64,000 bases of DNA from Cryobacterium sp. PH31-AA6 (GTDB lineage: Bacteria; Actinomycetota; Actinomycetes; Actinomycetales; Microbacteriaceae): NCBI RefSeq assembly GCF_030063195.1, contig NZ_JASISS010000001.1:1-64000 (forward strand), given 5' to 3'. Each line of letters begins with the position of its first letter. The first letter of the stretch is position 1. Positions 28,240-37,273 of this stretch are shown here, piece by piece. The notes beneath the pieces were generated by a model, which had not been told where the DNA came from, did no database searches, and saw nothing but the letters and a program-made list of their open reading frames with translations. The position numbers were made by a program, and so were the translations under genes.

Positions 28240-29000
28240 AGATCGCGCGGTTCAGTCACGACGGACTGATTTCGTTCGGGATCATCGATGACGACGAGCT
28301 GGTGGTGCTCAAGGGTGACCCGATGTTCGCCGGTTACGACCCGACCGGTGAACGGATCGCGTTGCGCGAGGCCAAACTGCTCGCCCCGGTGATCCCGCGC
28401 TCCAAGGTTGTCGGGATGGCCTGGTCCTATTTCGCGAGCCGGGACGAGCAGGCCGCCGCCCGGCCGGTGGAACCCCGGTTCTTCCTCAAGCCGAACACCT
28501 CCGTGGTCGGCCCGGGCGACTCGATCGTGTTGCCGGCCCAGTCCGCGGACGTGCGGGTCGAGGGCGAACTGGCCTTGGTCATCGGCAAGATCACCAAAAA
28601 CGTGTCGGTGGAGGATGCCGAGGACGCGATTTTCGGCTACACGATCGCCAACGACGTCACCGCGGTCGACCTCAGGGAGCGAGACGGGGGCCCGGCACGG
28701 GCCAAGAGTTTCGATTCCTTCTGCCCACTGGGCCCGGTCATCGACACCGAGTTCGACTGGACCGGGTTGTCGCTGCACGGTCGGATCAATGACCGGCCTT
28801 TCCAGTCCGGCGACGCTGCGCTGCTCAAGCACACCATCGCGGAGATGGTGTCATTCGTCTCGGGCTCATTCACCCTACTTCCCGGCGACGTCATCCTCAT
28901 CGGTGCCCCGGGGACGGCCGCTACCGTCGTCGACGGCGACACAGTTCAGATCGAGATCGCGGGAATCGGCGTGCTGTCGAACCCGGTGCGCCGCGCCTAA
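28236..29000 (+). CDS. Fumarylacetoacetate hydrolase family protein
   Basis: 254 residues. The FAH-fold domain starts near residue 60 with KVVGMAWSYFASR, then PRFFLKPNTSVVGPGDSIVL, the metal ligands VEGELALVIGK (two Glu), and FGYTIANDVTAVDL with the third acidic ligand. It ends with the usual LPGDVILIGAPGTAATVVDG. Such enzymes hydrolyse or decarboxylate acylpyruvates and related diketo acids; members next to ilvE/gltX are common in this lineage but the substrate is not established. GTG start overlaps the ilvE stop, and its own stop overlaps a convergent tetR by four bases. Confidence 0.88.
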   Translation: MKIARFSHDGLISFGIIDDDELVVLKGDPMFAGYDPTGERIALREAKLLAPVIPRSKVVGMAWSYFASRDEQAAARPVEPRFFLKPNTSVVGPGDSIVLPAQSADVRVEGELALVIGKITKNVSVEDAEDAIFGYTIANDVTAVDLRERDGGPARAKSFDSFCPLGPVIDTEFDWTGLSLHGRINDRPFQSGDAALLKHTIAEMVSFVSGSFTLLPGDVILIGAPGTAATVVDGDTVQIEIAGIGVLSNPVRRA

Positions 29001-29584
29001 GGAGTCGGCGCCGGGAACCAGGCCCGGATCTCGTCCAGTGCCGTGTCGAGCAGCGCCACCGATTCCGTCGCGTTGACGCGGGCGAGAAGCATGGCGCTCA
29101 TCCCCAGCGAGGCCAGGGTTCTGGCGCGCTCCGGGGCACGGTCCGACCCGGCCGTGTGCAGGGCGTCCTGCAAGGACCTGATCAGTTCCGACCGGTAGCC
29201 GTCGACGACCTGGCGGGCCAGGTCGTCGTGACCGGCCAGGCCTGCGGCGCAGTTCACGAGCAGGCATCCGCGGCGGGGGGAGTCCTCCGGCAAGGCGTGC
29301 ACGGCCGAACGGAGTTCCTCGAAGTAGGCAACCAGCGAGGCCCGGCTGCCCCCGGCCTCGGTCAGGATGCGCAGCCGCGGCCGGATCACGGTGTCCAGGT
29401 AGTCCTCGACGGCGGCGTCGAAGAGGCCGCGCTTGCTGCCGAAGGCGTGATAGATGCTGGAGCGTTTGAGGCCGGTCGCGCCTTCAAGGTCGGCGAGCGA
29501 GGCTGCCTCGAAGCCCTTGTCCCAGAACAGGTCTCGGGCGGCTTGCACGACGGTCGTGCGCTCGAAACTCTGAAGCCGTCCCAT
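28997..29584 (-). CDS. TetR/AcrR family regulator
   Basis: 195 residues. HTH: AARDLFWDKGFEAASLADLE, then GLKRSSIYHAFGSKRGLFDA. The C-terminal domain is of the type with RRGCLLVNCAAGLAGHD, seen in regulators next to zinc-independent oxidoreductases. It starts with a GGAGGAAACACC ribosome site, and faces an NADP-dependent oxidoreductase gene across 94 bases containing a TTGTGTA/TACACAA dyad. Probable role: redox or electrophile-responsive repressor of the oxidoreductase and itself. Its two Cys (GCLLVNC) could be sensors; this is inference. Confidence 0.87.
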   Translation of the reverse strand: MGRLQSFERTTVVQAARDLFWDKGFEAASLADLEGATGLKRSSIYHAFGSKRGLFDAAVEDYLDTVIRPRLRILTEAGGSRASLVAYFEELRSAVHALPEDSPRRGCLLVNCAAGLAGHDDLARQVVDGYRSELIRSLQDALHTAGSDRAPERARTLASLGMSAMLLARVNATESVALLDTALDEIRAWFPAPTP

Positions 29585-29615
29585 GGTGTTTCCTCCGTTT
29601 TCGCTGTGGATGGTT

Positions 29616-29643
29616 TTGTGTATCGCTCAGTACACAATATATT
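29616..29643 (+). promoter_or_regulatory. Oxidoreductase promoter with TetR operator
   Basis: TTGTGTA (29616-29622) and TACACAA (29631-29637) are perfect inverted arms around 8 bases. The first arm doubles as a -35-like TTGTGT (29616-29621), followed by 16 bases and a TATATT -10 at 29638-29643. Repressor binding would cover the whole promoter core of the plus-strand gene. Confidence 0.6.
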
Positions 29644-29678
29644 AGACCATCCGTTACAAAAAAGCAGAGGAGCCCCCC

Positions 29679-30698
29679 ATGGCCTCGTCCACCACCAGTA
29701 CCCAGATCCAGCTCGCAGCCCGCCCCACCGGCTGGCCCACGGATGCCGAATTCAGCACCATCCGGATCCACCTGCCCGAACTCGCGGCCGGCCAGGTTCG
29801 CGTCGCCAACGAATTCGTCTCGGTCGACCCGTACATGCGCGGTCGGATGAACGACGCGAAGTCCTACTCGGCCCCCTACGCCCTGGGCGAGACAATGACC
29901 GGCGGAGCCGTCGGCCGCGTCGTCGCATCCGAGTCCGACGCGATCAAGGTCGGCGACGTCGTCCTGCACCAGTTCGGCTGGCGGGACCTGGTACAGGAGG
30001 ATGCCGCGGGCTTCCGCGTCGTCCCCGAGCTTCCCGGTGTGCCGCTCTCCGCCTACCTCGGCGTGCTCGGCATGACCGCGCTGACGGCCTACGTCGGCCT
30101 GCTCGAGGTCGCCGGGCTCAAGGAAGGCGACACCGTCTTCGTCTCCGGGGCTGCCGGCGCAGTGGGCAGCATGGTCGGCCAGATCGCACGGCTGAAGGGC
30201 GCGAAGCGCGTCATCGGCTCTGCGGGTTCGGCCGAGAAGGTCGCCCTGCTGACCGAGAAGTACGGCTTCGACGCCGCCTTCAATTACAAGGACGGCTCCG
30301 TCGCCAAGCAGCTTGCAGCGGCAGCACCCGACGGCATCGACGTGTACTTCGACAACGTTGGCGGAGACCACCTCGAAGCCGCCATCGCCAGCTTCAATGA
30401 CGGCGGACGTGCCGCACTCTGCGGCGCCATTTCCGTCTACAACAACACCGAGGCATCCGCCGGCCCCCGCAATATGGTGAACATCGTCGGCCGTGGGCTG
30501 ACGCTCAAGGGCTTCATCGTGGGCAACTACGTGCAGCACTTCGCCGCGTTCTCCGCCGACATGGCCGGCTGGCTTGCCTCGGGCGAGGTCGTCTTCGATG
30601 AGACCGTCGTCGACGGGATCGACCACTCCGTGGAGGCCTTCCTCGGCCTCTTGCGCGGCGAGAACACCGGCAAGATGGTCGTCCGCACGAACGTCTGA
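29679..30698 (+). CDS. NADP-dependent zinc-independent oxidoreductase (MDR family)
   Basis: 339 residues. The N-terminal GroES-like domain starts QIQLAARPTGWPTDAEF and has VSVDPYMRGRMND; the Rossmann domain has AYVGLLEVAGLKEGDTVFVS, then GAAGAVGSMVGQIARL and IDVYFDNVGGDHLEAAI. It lacks the catalytic zinc Cys set. This is the CurA / leukotriene-B4-dehydrogenase-like branch, which reduces double bonds of enones. Promoter and TetR operator lie upstream; a DJ-1-like gene follows at 55 bases. The pairing suggests response to reactive carbonyls or electrophiles. Confidence 0.88.
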   Translation: MASSTTSTQIQLAARPTGWPTDAEFSTIRIHLPELAAGQVRVANEFVSVDPYMRGRMNDAKSYSAPYALGETMTGGAVGRVVASESDAIKVGDVVLHQFGWRDLVQEDAAGFRVVPELPGVPLSAYLGVLGMTALTAYVGLLEVAGLKEGDTVFVSGAAGAVGSMVGQIARLKGAKRVIGSAGSAEKVALLTEKYGFDAAFNYKDGSVAKQLAAAAPDGIDVYFDNVGGDHLEAAIASFNDGGRAALCGAISVYNNTEASAGPRNMVNIVGRGLTLKGFIVGNYVQHFAAFSADMAGWLASGEVVFDETVVDGIDHSVEAFLGLLRGENTGKMVVRTNV

Positions 30699-30753
30699 TT
30701 CGCATCCGTCGCCCGCACCACCCTCAATCCGCATCGACTCTTTTGGAGAAACC

Positions 30754-31461
30754 ATGAATTCCGTACTCTTTGTCGTCAGCGCCGCTGACCACTGGACCCT
30801 CAACGACGGCAGCCTGCACCCGACCGGCTACTGGGCCGAAGAGCTGGCCGAGCCGCACCGCCTGTTCACCGAGGCCGGCTGGCAGATCACCATCGCGACG
30901 CCGAACGGCGTCGCCCCCACGATCGATGCGGGCAGCCTGTCGCCCCAGGCCGCCGGCGGCGAAGACCGTGCCGCGGCCATCGTTGCCTACCTCGACACGA
31001 TCGGAAGCGAGCTCGACGAGCCCCGCTCGATCGCCGACATCACGGTCGCCGACTATGACGTCGTCTTCTACCCCGGAGGACACGGGCCGATGGAAGACCT
31101 CGCCGTGGACGCCGTCTCCGGTCGCATCATGACCGAGGCCCTGGACTCCGGTCGCATCCTCGGCGTGCTCTGCCACGCCCCGGCCGCCCTGCTCGCCGCG
31201 GTGCGCGACGACGGCAGCTGGCCCTTCATCGGTTACCGGATGACGGGCTTCACCGATGAGGAGGAGACGCTGGGCGGCCTGGCGCCGAAGGCGCCGTGGC
31301 TCGTGCAGAGCCGCCTGGTCGAACTGGGCGCCGACTTCGTGGCCGGCGATCCGTGGGCCTCGCACATGGAGATCGACCGCAACCTCTACACCGGCCAGAA
31401 TCCGGCCTCTTCGGCCGCCCTCGCCGGTGCGATCATCGCCGCCGTCGCCGAAAAGGAGTAG
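30754..31461 (+). CDS. DJ-1/PfpI family glutamine-amidotransferase-like protein
   Basis: 235 residues in the Hsp31-like size class. VLFVVSAADHWTLNDGS opens the fold, the Glu-bearing GYWAEELAEPH follows, and the nucleophile elbow is ILGVLCHAPAALLAA with Cys near residue 134; VFYPGGHGPM precedes it. Family members are glyoxalase III, deglycase-like or chaperone proteins. It follows the oxidoreductase gene by 55 bases with its own GGAG site, so a common transcript for carbonyl detoxification is likely (inference). It converges with the aminotransferase gene, four bases apart. Confidence 0.86.
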   Translation: MNSVLFVVSAADHWTLNDGSLHPTGYWAEELAEPHRLFTEAGWQITIATPNGVAPTIDAGSLSPQAAGGEDRAAAIVAYLDTIGSELDEPRSIADITVADYDVVFYPGGHGPMEDLAVDAVSGRIMTEALDSGRILGVLCHAPAALLAAVRDDGSWPFIGYRMTGFTDEEETLGGLAPKAPWLVQSRLVELGADFVAGDPWASHMEIDRNLYTGQNPASSAALAGAIIAAVAEKE

Positions 31462-31465
31462 CTGC

Positions 31466-32554
31466 TCAGCCGCGGTGCAGCGCGGCGAGCACGGCGTCCA
31501 CGTCACCGCGGTCGTTCCAGAGGTGGAAAGCCACCCTGGCGCGGCCGGCCCGTCCGGACGCCGTGATCCCGGCGGCGGTGAGTCGAACGAGGTCGCTGCC
31601 GTCGGCATCCGCCCAGGTGACGATCGCCTGCCCGTTGGCGGGGACGCCGAGCCCGCGGCTCAGGGCGTCGCCGAGATCGGCGTCGTGGCCCCGCACCACC
31701 TCGGGGTCGAGCGACGCGAAGAAGCCCAGCGCGGCCCGGGCGCCGACCCAGGCCGGCCACGCGGGGGATACATCGAACCGGCGGGCGTCCGTCGCGAGCG
31801 TCATCTCCGGTCCGTAACAGGACTGCCACGGATCCAGGCCGGCATACCAGCCGGCCTGGCCCGGGTGGAGTCGGTCGGCGAACGCGGGCAGCACGGTGAG
31901 GAAGGCCGCCCCACGCGGGGCTCCGAGCCACTTGTAGGCGTGGCAGATCGTGGCGTCGAAGTCGCCGGCCCGCACCGGCATCCAGCCCGCCGCCTGGGTC
32001 GTGTCGCAGAGCGTGAAGGCGCCGTGGGCGCGGGCCGCCTCGGTGATACGGTCGGCGTCGGCCAGCAACCCGGTCGCGGACTGCACGAGGGAGAACGCGA
32101 CCAGCCAGGTTGCGGTCGTGATCGCCTCCGCGAGTTCGTCGAGTGCGATGTGCCGCACCACCACCCCGCGGTGGGCCTGCTGCGCGAACGGGAACACCAT
32201 CGAGCTGAAGTCCCCGTCGACGCAGAGCACCTCGGCGCCGTCCGGCACCGAGGCCGCGACCATCGCCGCGAGCACGGATGCCTGCGACCCGATCGCCACG
32301 AACCCGGTCGGAACGCCGACGAGTGACGCGTAGCTCTGCCGTGCCGCCGCGATATCGGCCGTATAGTCGGCCGGGCTGGCCTCGCCCCGCGCCCACCGCT
32401 CACCGTCGTCGCGGAGGGCGGTCACGGTGTCGATCGTGGGGAGGCCGAGCGTGCAGGCGGCCAGGTAGCGCCCGGCGGTCGGCGCATACGCCGCCTTCGC
32501 CTGCGCCAGGGTCTTCCCGGGCGTGAGTGAAACGGCAGGAGACGAAATAGGCAT
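31466..32554 (-). CDS. Aminotransferase class V family protein
   Basis: 362 residues, PLP fold type I. The PLP Lys is in ICHAYKWLGAPRGAAF near residue 207, preceded by LCDTTQAAGWMPV with the conserved Asp and Gln. The C-terminal small domain has RARVAFHLWND. Members of this branch include kynureninase- and cysteine-desulfurase-like enzymes; no specific substrate can be inferred. The ATG at 32554 is chosen as it begins a plausible N-terminus. It is divergent from a LysR-type gene and probably its target. Confidence 0.83.
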   Translation of the reverse strand: MPISSPAVSLTPGKTLAQAKAAYAPTAGRYLAACTLGLPTIDTVTALRDDGERWARGEASPADYTADIAAARQSYASLVGVPTGFVAIGSQASVLAAMVAASVPDGAEVLCVDGDFSSMVFPFAQQAHRGVVVRHIALDELAEAITTATWLVAFSLVQSATGLLADADRITEAARAHGAFTLCDTTQAAGWMPVRAGDFDATICHAYKWLGAPRGAAFLTVLPAFADRLHPGQAGWYAGLDPWQSCYGPEMTLATDARRFDVSPAWPAWVGARAALGFFASLDPEVVRGHDADLGDALSRGLGVPANGQAIVTWADADGSDLVRLTAAGITASGRAGRARVAFHLWNDRGDVDAVLAALHRG

Positions 32555-32610
32555 GCTTCCATGGTCCCGTTGCCCGTGCCATTCAACAATCCCCGGTCTT
32601 CGATCGAACC

Positions 32611-32629
32611 CATAAGCCTGCCTTATGCT
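32611..32629 (+). promoter_or_regulatory. lysR leaderless promoter with CATAAG/CTTATG dyad
   Basis: CATAAG (32611-32616) and CTTATG (32622-32627) are perfect arms around five bases, of LysR-box (T-N11-A) geometry. TATGCT at 32624-32629 is exactly -12 to -7 from the lysR ATG, so the dyad overlaps the -10: an autoregulatory site that also faces the aminotransferase gene. Confidence 0.6.
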
Positions 32630-32635
32630 TGGGGG

Positions 32636-33604
32636 ATGACGCTCACCCCGCCGCAGGCCCTCGACCTCGATTCCGACGCACTGAGGATCGTGCAGCGGAT
32701 CGCCGAACTCGGGTCGATCACGGCGGCGGCGCGCTCCCTCGGCTACAGCCAGCCTGCGGTGAGCCAGCAGCTCAAGCGCCTGGAGGCCAGGATCGGCATG
32801 CCGGTCGTGAGCCGGGCCGGTCGCGGTGTGCGTCTGACCGAGGCCGGCCGCATTCTCAGCCGGCACGCGGTCACCGTCGCCAACGCCCTGGATGCCGCGG
32901 CGGGAGAACTCGGCGAACTGGCCGGCCTGCGCTCGGGGCGGGTGCGACTGGCCTCGTTCCCGTCGGCGTCGTCGACGATTGTGCCGACGCTGCTGCGCGA
33001 TCTCTCGAACCGGCATCCCGGCCTGCAATTGAGCTACCGCGAGGCCGAACCCCCGGAGGCGGTGCGGTCGGTGCGCGACCAGGCCGCGGACATCGCCGTC
33101 ACCTTCAGTTATCCGGGGGACCCGGGCGACCTGCACCGGTCCAGTGCTACGGGGCTCGCCGTTGTGCCGCTCTGGCGGGACGAGATGCTCGTGGTGCTCC
33201 CGGCGGCGCACCCGCTCGCGACCGGCGAGGTCGTCGACCTGGCCGGCCTCGCGGGGGAAAGCTGGATTGCCGGCTGCCCCCGTTGCCGCGCCCACCTGCT
33301 CGCCCTCGCCGAAGCCCGCGGGTATCTGCCCCGTATCGCCCACGAGACCGACAATTTCGTCGCCGTCTTCGGGATGGTGGCCGCCGGTCTCGGGGTGGCC
33401 CTGGTGCCCACCCTGGCCGTTGCGGCATCCGCCCTGCCGCGGGGTGCCGTGGCCCGGCCGACCTCCGGCGGTGACTTCCGCACCATCCACCTCGTGGCCG
33501 AGGCCGGCTCCGACCTGATCCCCGCCGTAGCCGCCACCATCCGCGCGATCACCGAACTGGACGAGACCGTCTGGTCCCTCTCGGGGCTGGAGCACAATCG
33601 CTAG
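32636..33604 (+). CDS. LysR-type transcriptional regulator
   Basis: 322 residues. The N-terminal winged HTH covers residues ~12-70: LRIVQRIAELGSITAAARSL then GYSQPAVSQQLKRLEARIGM. A LysR substrate-binding domain with two sub-domains follows from ~95 (RVRLASFPSASSTIVPTLL). A CPRC motif near residue 219 is unusual and might bind metal or sense redox. Start ATG at 32636 fits leaderless translation. It is divergent from the class V aminotransferase, its likely target, and ends 12 bases before gltX. Confidence 0.9.
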   Translation: MTLTPPQALDLDSDALRIVQRIAELGSITAAARSLGYSQPAVSQQLKRLEARIGMPVVSRAGRGVRLTEAGRILSRHAVTVANALDAAAGELGELAGLRSGRVRLASFPSASSTIVPTLLRDLSNRHPGLQLSYREAEPPEAVRSVRDQAADIAVTFSYPGDPGDLHRSSATGLAVVPLWRDEMLVVLPAAHPLATGEVVDLAGLAGESWIAGCPRCRAHLLALAEARGYLPRIAHETDNFVAVFGMVAAGLGVALVPTLAVAASALPRGAVARPTSGGDFRTIHLVAEAGSDLIPAVAATIRAITELDETVWSLSGLEHNR

Positions 33605-33616
33605 GATGAGGAGCGT

Positions 33617-35137
33617 ATGTCTACGACACCAGCACACCCATTCTCGACCGCAACCGGCACCGATGTGCGCGTTCGGTTCTGCCCATCTCCCACGGGAACG
33701 CCGCACGTCGGCCTGGTGCGCACCGCGATGTTCAACTGGGCCTACGCCCGGCACACCGGCGGAAAGTTCATTTTCCGGGTGGAGGACACCGACCCGGCGC
33801 GCGACACCGAAGAAAGCTTCGTGCAGCTGCTCGAGGCCCTCCGCTGGTTGCGCCTCGACTGGGACGAAGGAGTCGACACCGGGGGACCGCACGGCCCATA
33901 CCGGCAGTCCCAGCGTTATGACATCTACCGTGACGTCATCGCCAGGCTCACCGAGTCCGGCCACATCTACGAGAGCTTCGCCACGGGCGAGGAGATCGAG
34001 GCCCGCAACGTGTCCCTCGGACGCGACGCGAAGCTCGGCTACGACAACTTCGAGCGCGACCTGACGGACGCCCAGAAGGCCGCCTACCGCGCCGAGGGTC
34101 GCTCACCGGCGCTCCGGCTCAAGGTGCCCACCGAGGACATCACCTTCGACGACCTCGTCCGCGGCGAGATCACGTTCCCGGCCGGCTCGTTCAGCGACTT
34201 CGTCGTCGTGCGGCCCAACGGGCATCCGCTCTACCCGTTCGTGAACCCGGTCGACGACGCCCTGATGGGCGTCACACACGTGCTGCGCGGCGAGGACCTG
34301 CTCTCCTCCACCCCGCGGCAGATCGCGCTCTACCACGCGCTGATCGAGATCGGTCTGACCGACTTCGTGCCCCGGTTCGGTCACCTGCCCTACGTCATGG
34401 GCGACAAGAACAAGAAGCTCTCCAAGCGCGACCCCGAGTCGAATCTGTTCCTGCACCGCGAGCGCGGGTTCATTCCGGAGGGTCTCGTCAACTACCTGTC
34501 GCTGCTCGGCTGGTCGCTCTCGCACGATCGCGACGTCTTCTCCATCGAGGAGATGGTGGCCGCGTTCGACGTGGTCGACGTCAACCCGAACCCCGCCAGG
34601 TTCGACCTGAAGAAGGCCGAATCGATCAACGGCGACCACATTCGGCTGCTCGAGCCCGCCGACTTCGCCGCCCGGCTCGTGCCGTACCTGGCCGCGGCCG
34701 GAATCGTCACCGAGCCGCTGACGGATGCCGAGCGCGCCATCCTCGACGCCGGTGCGCCGCTGATCCAGGAGCGCATCGCCCTGCTCGGTGAGGCGCCCGG
34801 CATGCTCGGGTCGCTCTTCATCGCCGGTGACGCCCTCGTGCACGAGGCCGACGCGCTCGCCTCACTTCCGGCGAACACCGCGGAGATCCTCGCGGCATCC
34901 AGTGCGGCGCTGCGGGACATTCCCGAGGCCGACTGGGCGCACGAACTCGTGCACACGACCCTTGCCGCGACCCTGATCGAGGGTCTCGGGCTCAAGCCGC
35001 GGATCGCCTTCGGCCCGCTCCGCGTGGCCGTGTCGGGACGCAAGGTGTCGCCGCCTTTGTTCGAGTCGATGGAGATCCTCGGCAAGACCGAGTCCCTCGC
35101 CCGGCTCGACCGTCTGGCGGTCGTCAAGCCCGCCTGA
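33617..35137 (+). CDS. gltX: Glutamyl-tRNA synthetase
   Basis: 506 residues, class I aminoacyl-tRNA synthetase. The HIGH-like motif is in [18 protein letters not shown] near residue 20 and the KMSKS motif is [10 protein letters not shown] near 255, with the anticodon-binding helical domain C-terminal. The ATG has GAGGAG just upstream and a TAGGAT hexamer at -15 to -10. Actinobacteria generally lack GlnRS and make Gln-tRNA through misacylated Glu-tRNA(Gln) and GatCAB, so this is likely non-discriminating; the tRNA-Gln gene lies 76 bases downstream. Confidence 0.96.
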   Translation: MSTTPAHPFSTATGTDVRVRFCPSPTGTPHVGLVRTAMFNWAYARHTGGKFIFRVEDTDPARDTEESFVQLLEALRWLRLDWDEGVDTGGPHGPYRQSQRYDIYRDVIARLTESGHIYESFATGEEIEARNVSLGRDAKLGYDNFERDLTDAQKAAYRAEGRSPALRLKVPTEDITFDDLVRGEITFPAGSFSDFVVVRPNGHPLYPFVNPVDDALMGVTHVLRGEDLLSSTPRQIALYHALIEIGLTDFVPRFGHLPYVMGDKNKKLSKRDPESNLFLHRERGFIPEGLVNYLSLLGWSLSHDRDVFSIEEMVAAFDVVDVNPNPARFDLKKAESINGDHIRLLEPADFAARLVPYLAAAGIVTEPLTDAERAILDAGAPLIQERIALLGEAPGMLGSLFIAGDALVHEADALASLPANTAEILAASSAALRDIPEADWAHELVHTTLAATLIEGLGLKPRIAFGPLRVAVSGRKVSPPLFESMEILGKTESLARLDRLAVVKPA

Positions 35138-35213
35138 ACCGCAGCGCGTCGGTTTGTCCTCTTCCCGCAGGTAGGTTAGAGTTACAAACCGGCCCGCTCT
35201 TCGGAATGGGCAT

Positions 35214-35285
35214 TGGGGTATGGTGTAATTGGCAACACGACTGATTCTGGTTCAGTTGTTCTTGGTTCGAGTCCAGGTACCCCAG
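35214..35285 (+). tRNA. tRNA-Gln (CUG anticodon)
   Basis: 72-base cloverleaf: acceptor TGGGGTA/TACCCCA, anticodon stem ACTGA/TCAGT with loop TTCTGGT (anticodon CTG at 35247-35249), T-loop GGTTCGAGTCC. CCA is not encoded (GCA follows the stem). A decayed integrase lies about 300 bases downstream, so this tRNA is a plausible attB. Confidence 0.95.
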
Positions 35286-35604
35286 CATTAGCAGACGCAG
35301 AATTCCGCGGCAGAATCACCCTTTGCACATCCACTCTGTCAGGCCCGAAACGGGGCTGGTGACCAGAAACGACACCAAAAACCTCGTGCGGGGTCGCGTC
35401 ACAGATCGCTGACGGTGACCTGCGCGGCATCGTCGTCGGAATCCTCCCCAGCGGAAGGTTTCGCGCCCGTGCATCGACTCGTGACGACAGCGGAGCGTTG
35501 TATCGTCTCGCCGCGACGGCCGAGACCGAGGAGGAGCCCGTGCCGATGTCCGCCGACAGGCGAGAGCAATATCCACAGGCGGTTCTGGAACGCTCGCTCC
35601 GACC
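35286..35604. other. Gene-free stretch after tRNA-Gln
   Basis: Open frames here are short and lack homology I recognise. Composition is mixed and less GC-biased by codon phase than neighbouring genes. Presumed to be left-end debris of the element that carried the integrase. No terminator or direct repeat of the tRNA 3' end was found by eye. Confidence 0.4.
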
Positions 35605-36165
35605 AGCACGATCGCGGAAGCGGTCGAGCTCTGGCTGTCGTAAATCCTCATCCGCGCGAAAGCGGGCAGCCTCGCCTACTCGACCACTGAATCATACGAG
35701 ACGACCGCGCTCGTGATCATCGTGCCGCGTTGCGGGGGAGTGAAGCTCGACCGTCTGACCGTTGGTCGCTGCGACCGCATCTCGCAGCGAGTCCTGGCGG
35801 AGGAGACGATCTCGAAGGCACGTCGTGCCCGGGCGGGGCCGAGTCTGGTGTGCGGCTACGCCGTGCGCGATGACGGGCTGGAGCGAAACCCCGTTCGCGA
35901 CGTGCAGCGCCGCCGCCGACCCTCGTAGGAAACGGGACAATCGTCAGCAACACGATGAAAGGGACGAACCGGAAGGATTTTCCCCAGCGCTCTCGTCATC
36001 GGCGGAGGGTCGCACTCCCGTCAATTGCAGCGCGGCCGTGAGTCACCGGCTGTCACTCGCCGAACCCGACCCGGAGGCGTTCCTGTTTCCCACGAGGACC
36101 GGCCGCTCGCTAAGGGTTAGCAACTACGAGAGCCTGGTTCGTGCGTTCGTCGAGGACGAGAGGAC
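35605..36165 (+). pseudogene. Decayed tyrosine-type site-specific integrase
   Basis: Two homologous pieces remain. Bases 35605-35928 read TSTIAEAVELWLS, a TAA stop at 35641, then RAKAGSLAYSTTESYETT, LDRLTVGRCDRISQRVLAEE, SKARRARAGPSLVCGYAVRD and RNPVRDVQR, which is the N-terminal core-binding part of an actinobacterial phage-type integrase. After a frame break, 36041-36165 reads EPDPEAFLFPTRTGRSLRVS and NYESLVRAFVEDE, from the early catalytic domain. Most of the catalytic domain, including the HxLR and Tyr motifs, is missing. It lies beside tRNA-Gln, as expected of an integrated element's remnant. Confidence 0.7.
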
Positions 36166-36601
36166 GAGAGGACGAAACTGGTCGGCTTGGGCGTTGATGT
36201 CGACGAGTACGCGACGCACATCGATCAGAGCAGGCGGGGACCGGGTGGTGCGTGCTCTGCATCACGGCCCAACAGACCTGCAATCGGCGGTAGGGGCCCA
36301 CCGAGCCGGAATAGAGCATCGTCTCGACCGTCCGGTCAGATCGTGGCGGAGGTGGAACCTGCGCCGCTGCCAGTCGTGCACTGGTCCGCTGAGTTGCTCG
36401 AGGTGCAACAACGTTTCAGGGAAAATACACCACTTTTCCCTCACTTGTGGCGTCAAGATGCGGCCATCGGGTTCCTGGTATCTGTGCCAGAGCTGCGGGA
36501 GCACGAGCGGTTGCAGCTGAACCGCTCCGCGGAAGACCCTGAGGTCATCGTTCGGCAGCGGCAGCGGCAGTGTCCGTGCAATGAAGCGGGATGGCTTCCC
36601 T
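36166..36601. other. Unassigned stretch between integrase remnant and tetR
   Basis: Open frames exist on both strands (plus 36187-36651, minus 36262-36633) but neither has a good ribosome site or motifs I recognise. The segment between 36340 and 36600 has moderately coding-like composition on the minus strand, so a broken gene is possible. Confidence 0.35.
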
Positions 36602-37222
36602 TCAGACTGAGCCGTCGCCCTGCGCGCTGCCAATCCTCGCGAGTGCGGTGAGAGCGTGCTGGGTTGCTTCTTTCGTCGTCGCGGGGCCGATCAGCCCCAG
36701 TAGCCGCCGTCTGTAGTCTTCGCCGAGTAACAGGCTGTAAAGGGCCTCGGCGCTCGCGGAGGGGGCATCGAGGCCCCATTCGACCCGGATGAGGTCGGCG
36801 AGACGGGCGATGTGGCGCTGGTCGCCGTTGTTATAGAGGTTTCTGGCCAGCTCTGGGAATCGGAGCGATTCTGCAATAACCAGGCGATGTAACCCGATCA
36901 TCTCGGCGGAGTGCAGGCGAAGGACGATCCGGGTTGCCAGCGACGCGAGGGTATCGTGCGCGGGGGTATCTCCGCTGACCATCGCGGCCAAACGCCGTTG
37001 CATCTCGGTGAAGACCCCGGCTTTGTTGCCGAAATAGCTGTAGAGCGTGCGCTTGGTTACGCGGGCTGCGGCGGCGAGCTGATCCACTGTGGTGGCGCCG
37101 AATCCGTGCTCCAGAAAGACCGGCAGCGCGGCCTCCAGAATCTGCGTGCGCCGTTCGACGCGTTCTTCCTCGGTCGGTCGGCCGCGTTTGCGAACCGCGT
37201 GTGCCGTATTCAGCGACTCCAT
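36602..37222 (-). CDS. TetR/AcrR family regulator of the dehydrogenase operon
   Basis: 206 residues. Basic N-terminus (RKRGRPTEEERVERR), HTH with LPVFLEHGFGATTVDQLAAA then TKRTLYSYFGNKAGVFTEM, and a C-terminal domain of the TetR_C_7 (AefR-like) type, with MIGLHRLVIAESLRFPELAR. ATG at 37222 has AGAAGGGG upstream. It is divergent from the E1-alpha gene across 124 bases that contain a 22-base imperfect palindrome, so it probably represses that operon. Ligand unknown. Confidence 0.87.
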   Translation of the reverse strand: MESLNTAHAVRKRGRPTEEERVERRTQILEAALPVFLEHGFGATTVDQLAAAARVTKRTLYSYFGNKAGVFTEMQRRLAAMVSGDTPAHDTLASLATRIVLRLHSAEMIGLHRLVIAESLRFPELARNLYNNGDQRHIARLADLIRVEWGLDAPSASAEALYSLLLGEDYRRRLLGLIGPATTKEATQHALTALARIGSAQGDGSV

Positions 37223-37273
37223 GTTGCCCCTTCTGAGCGTCGGCTCTATGAATTGACGGTACTACTGCTATAG

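Noticed and set aside
35182..35430. 82-codon minus-strand frame across tRNA-Gln
   Set aside because: It reads the antisense of the tRNA and has no homology or ribosome site.
36262..36633. 123-codon minus-strand frame as a gene
   Set aside because: It overlaps the tetR 3' end, lacks a ribosome site, and has no recognisable motif; kept only as unassigned.
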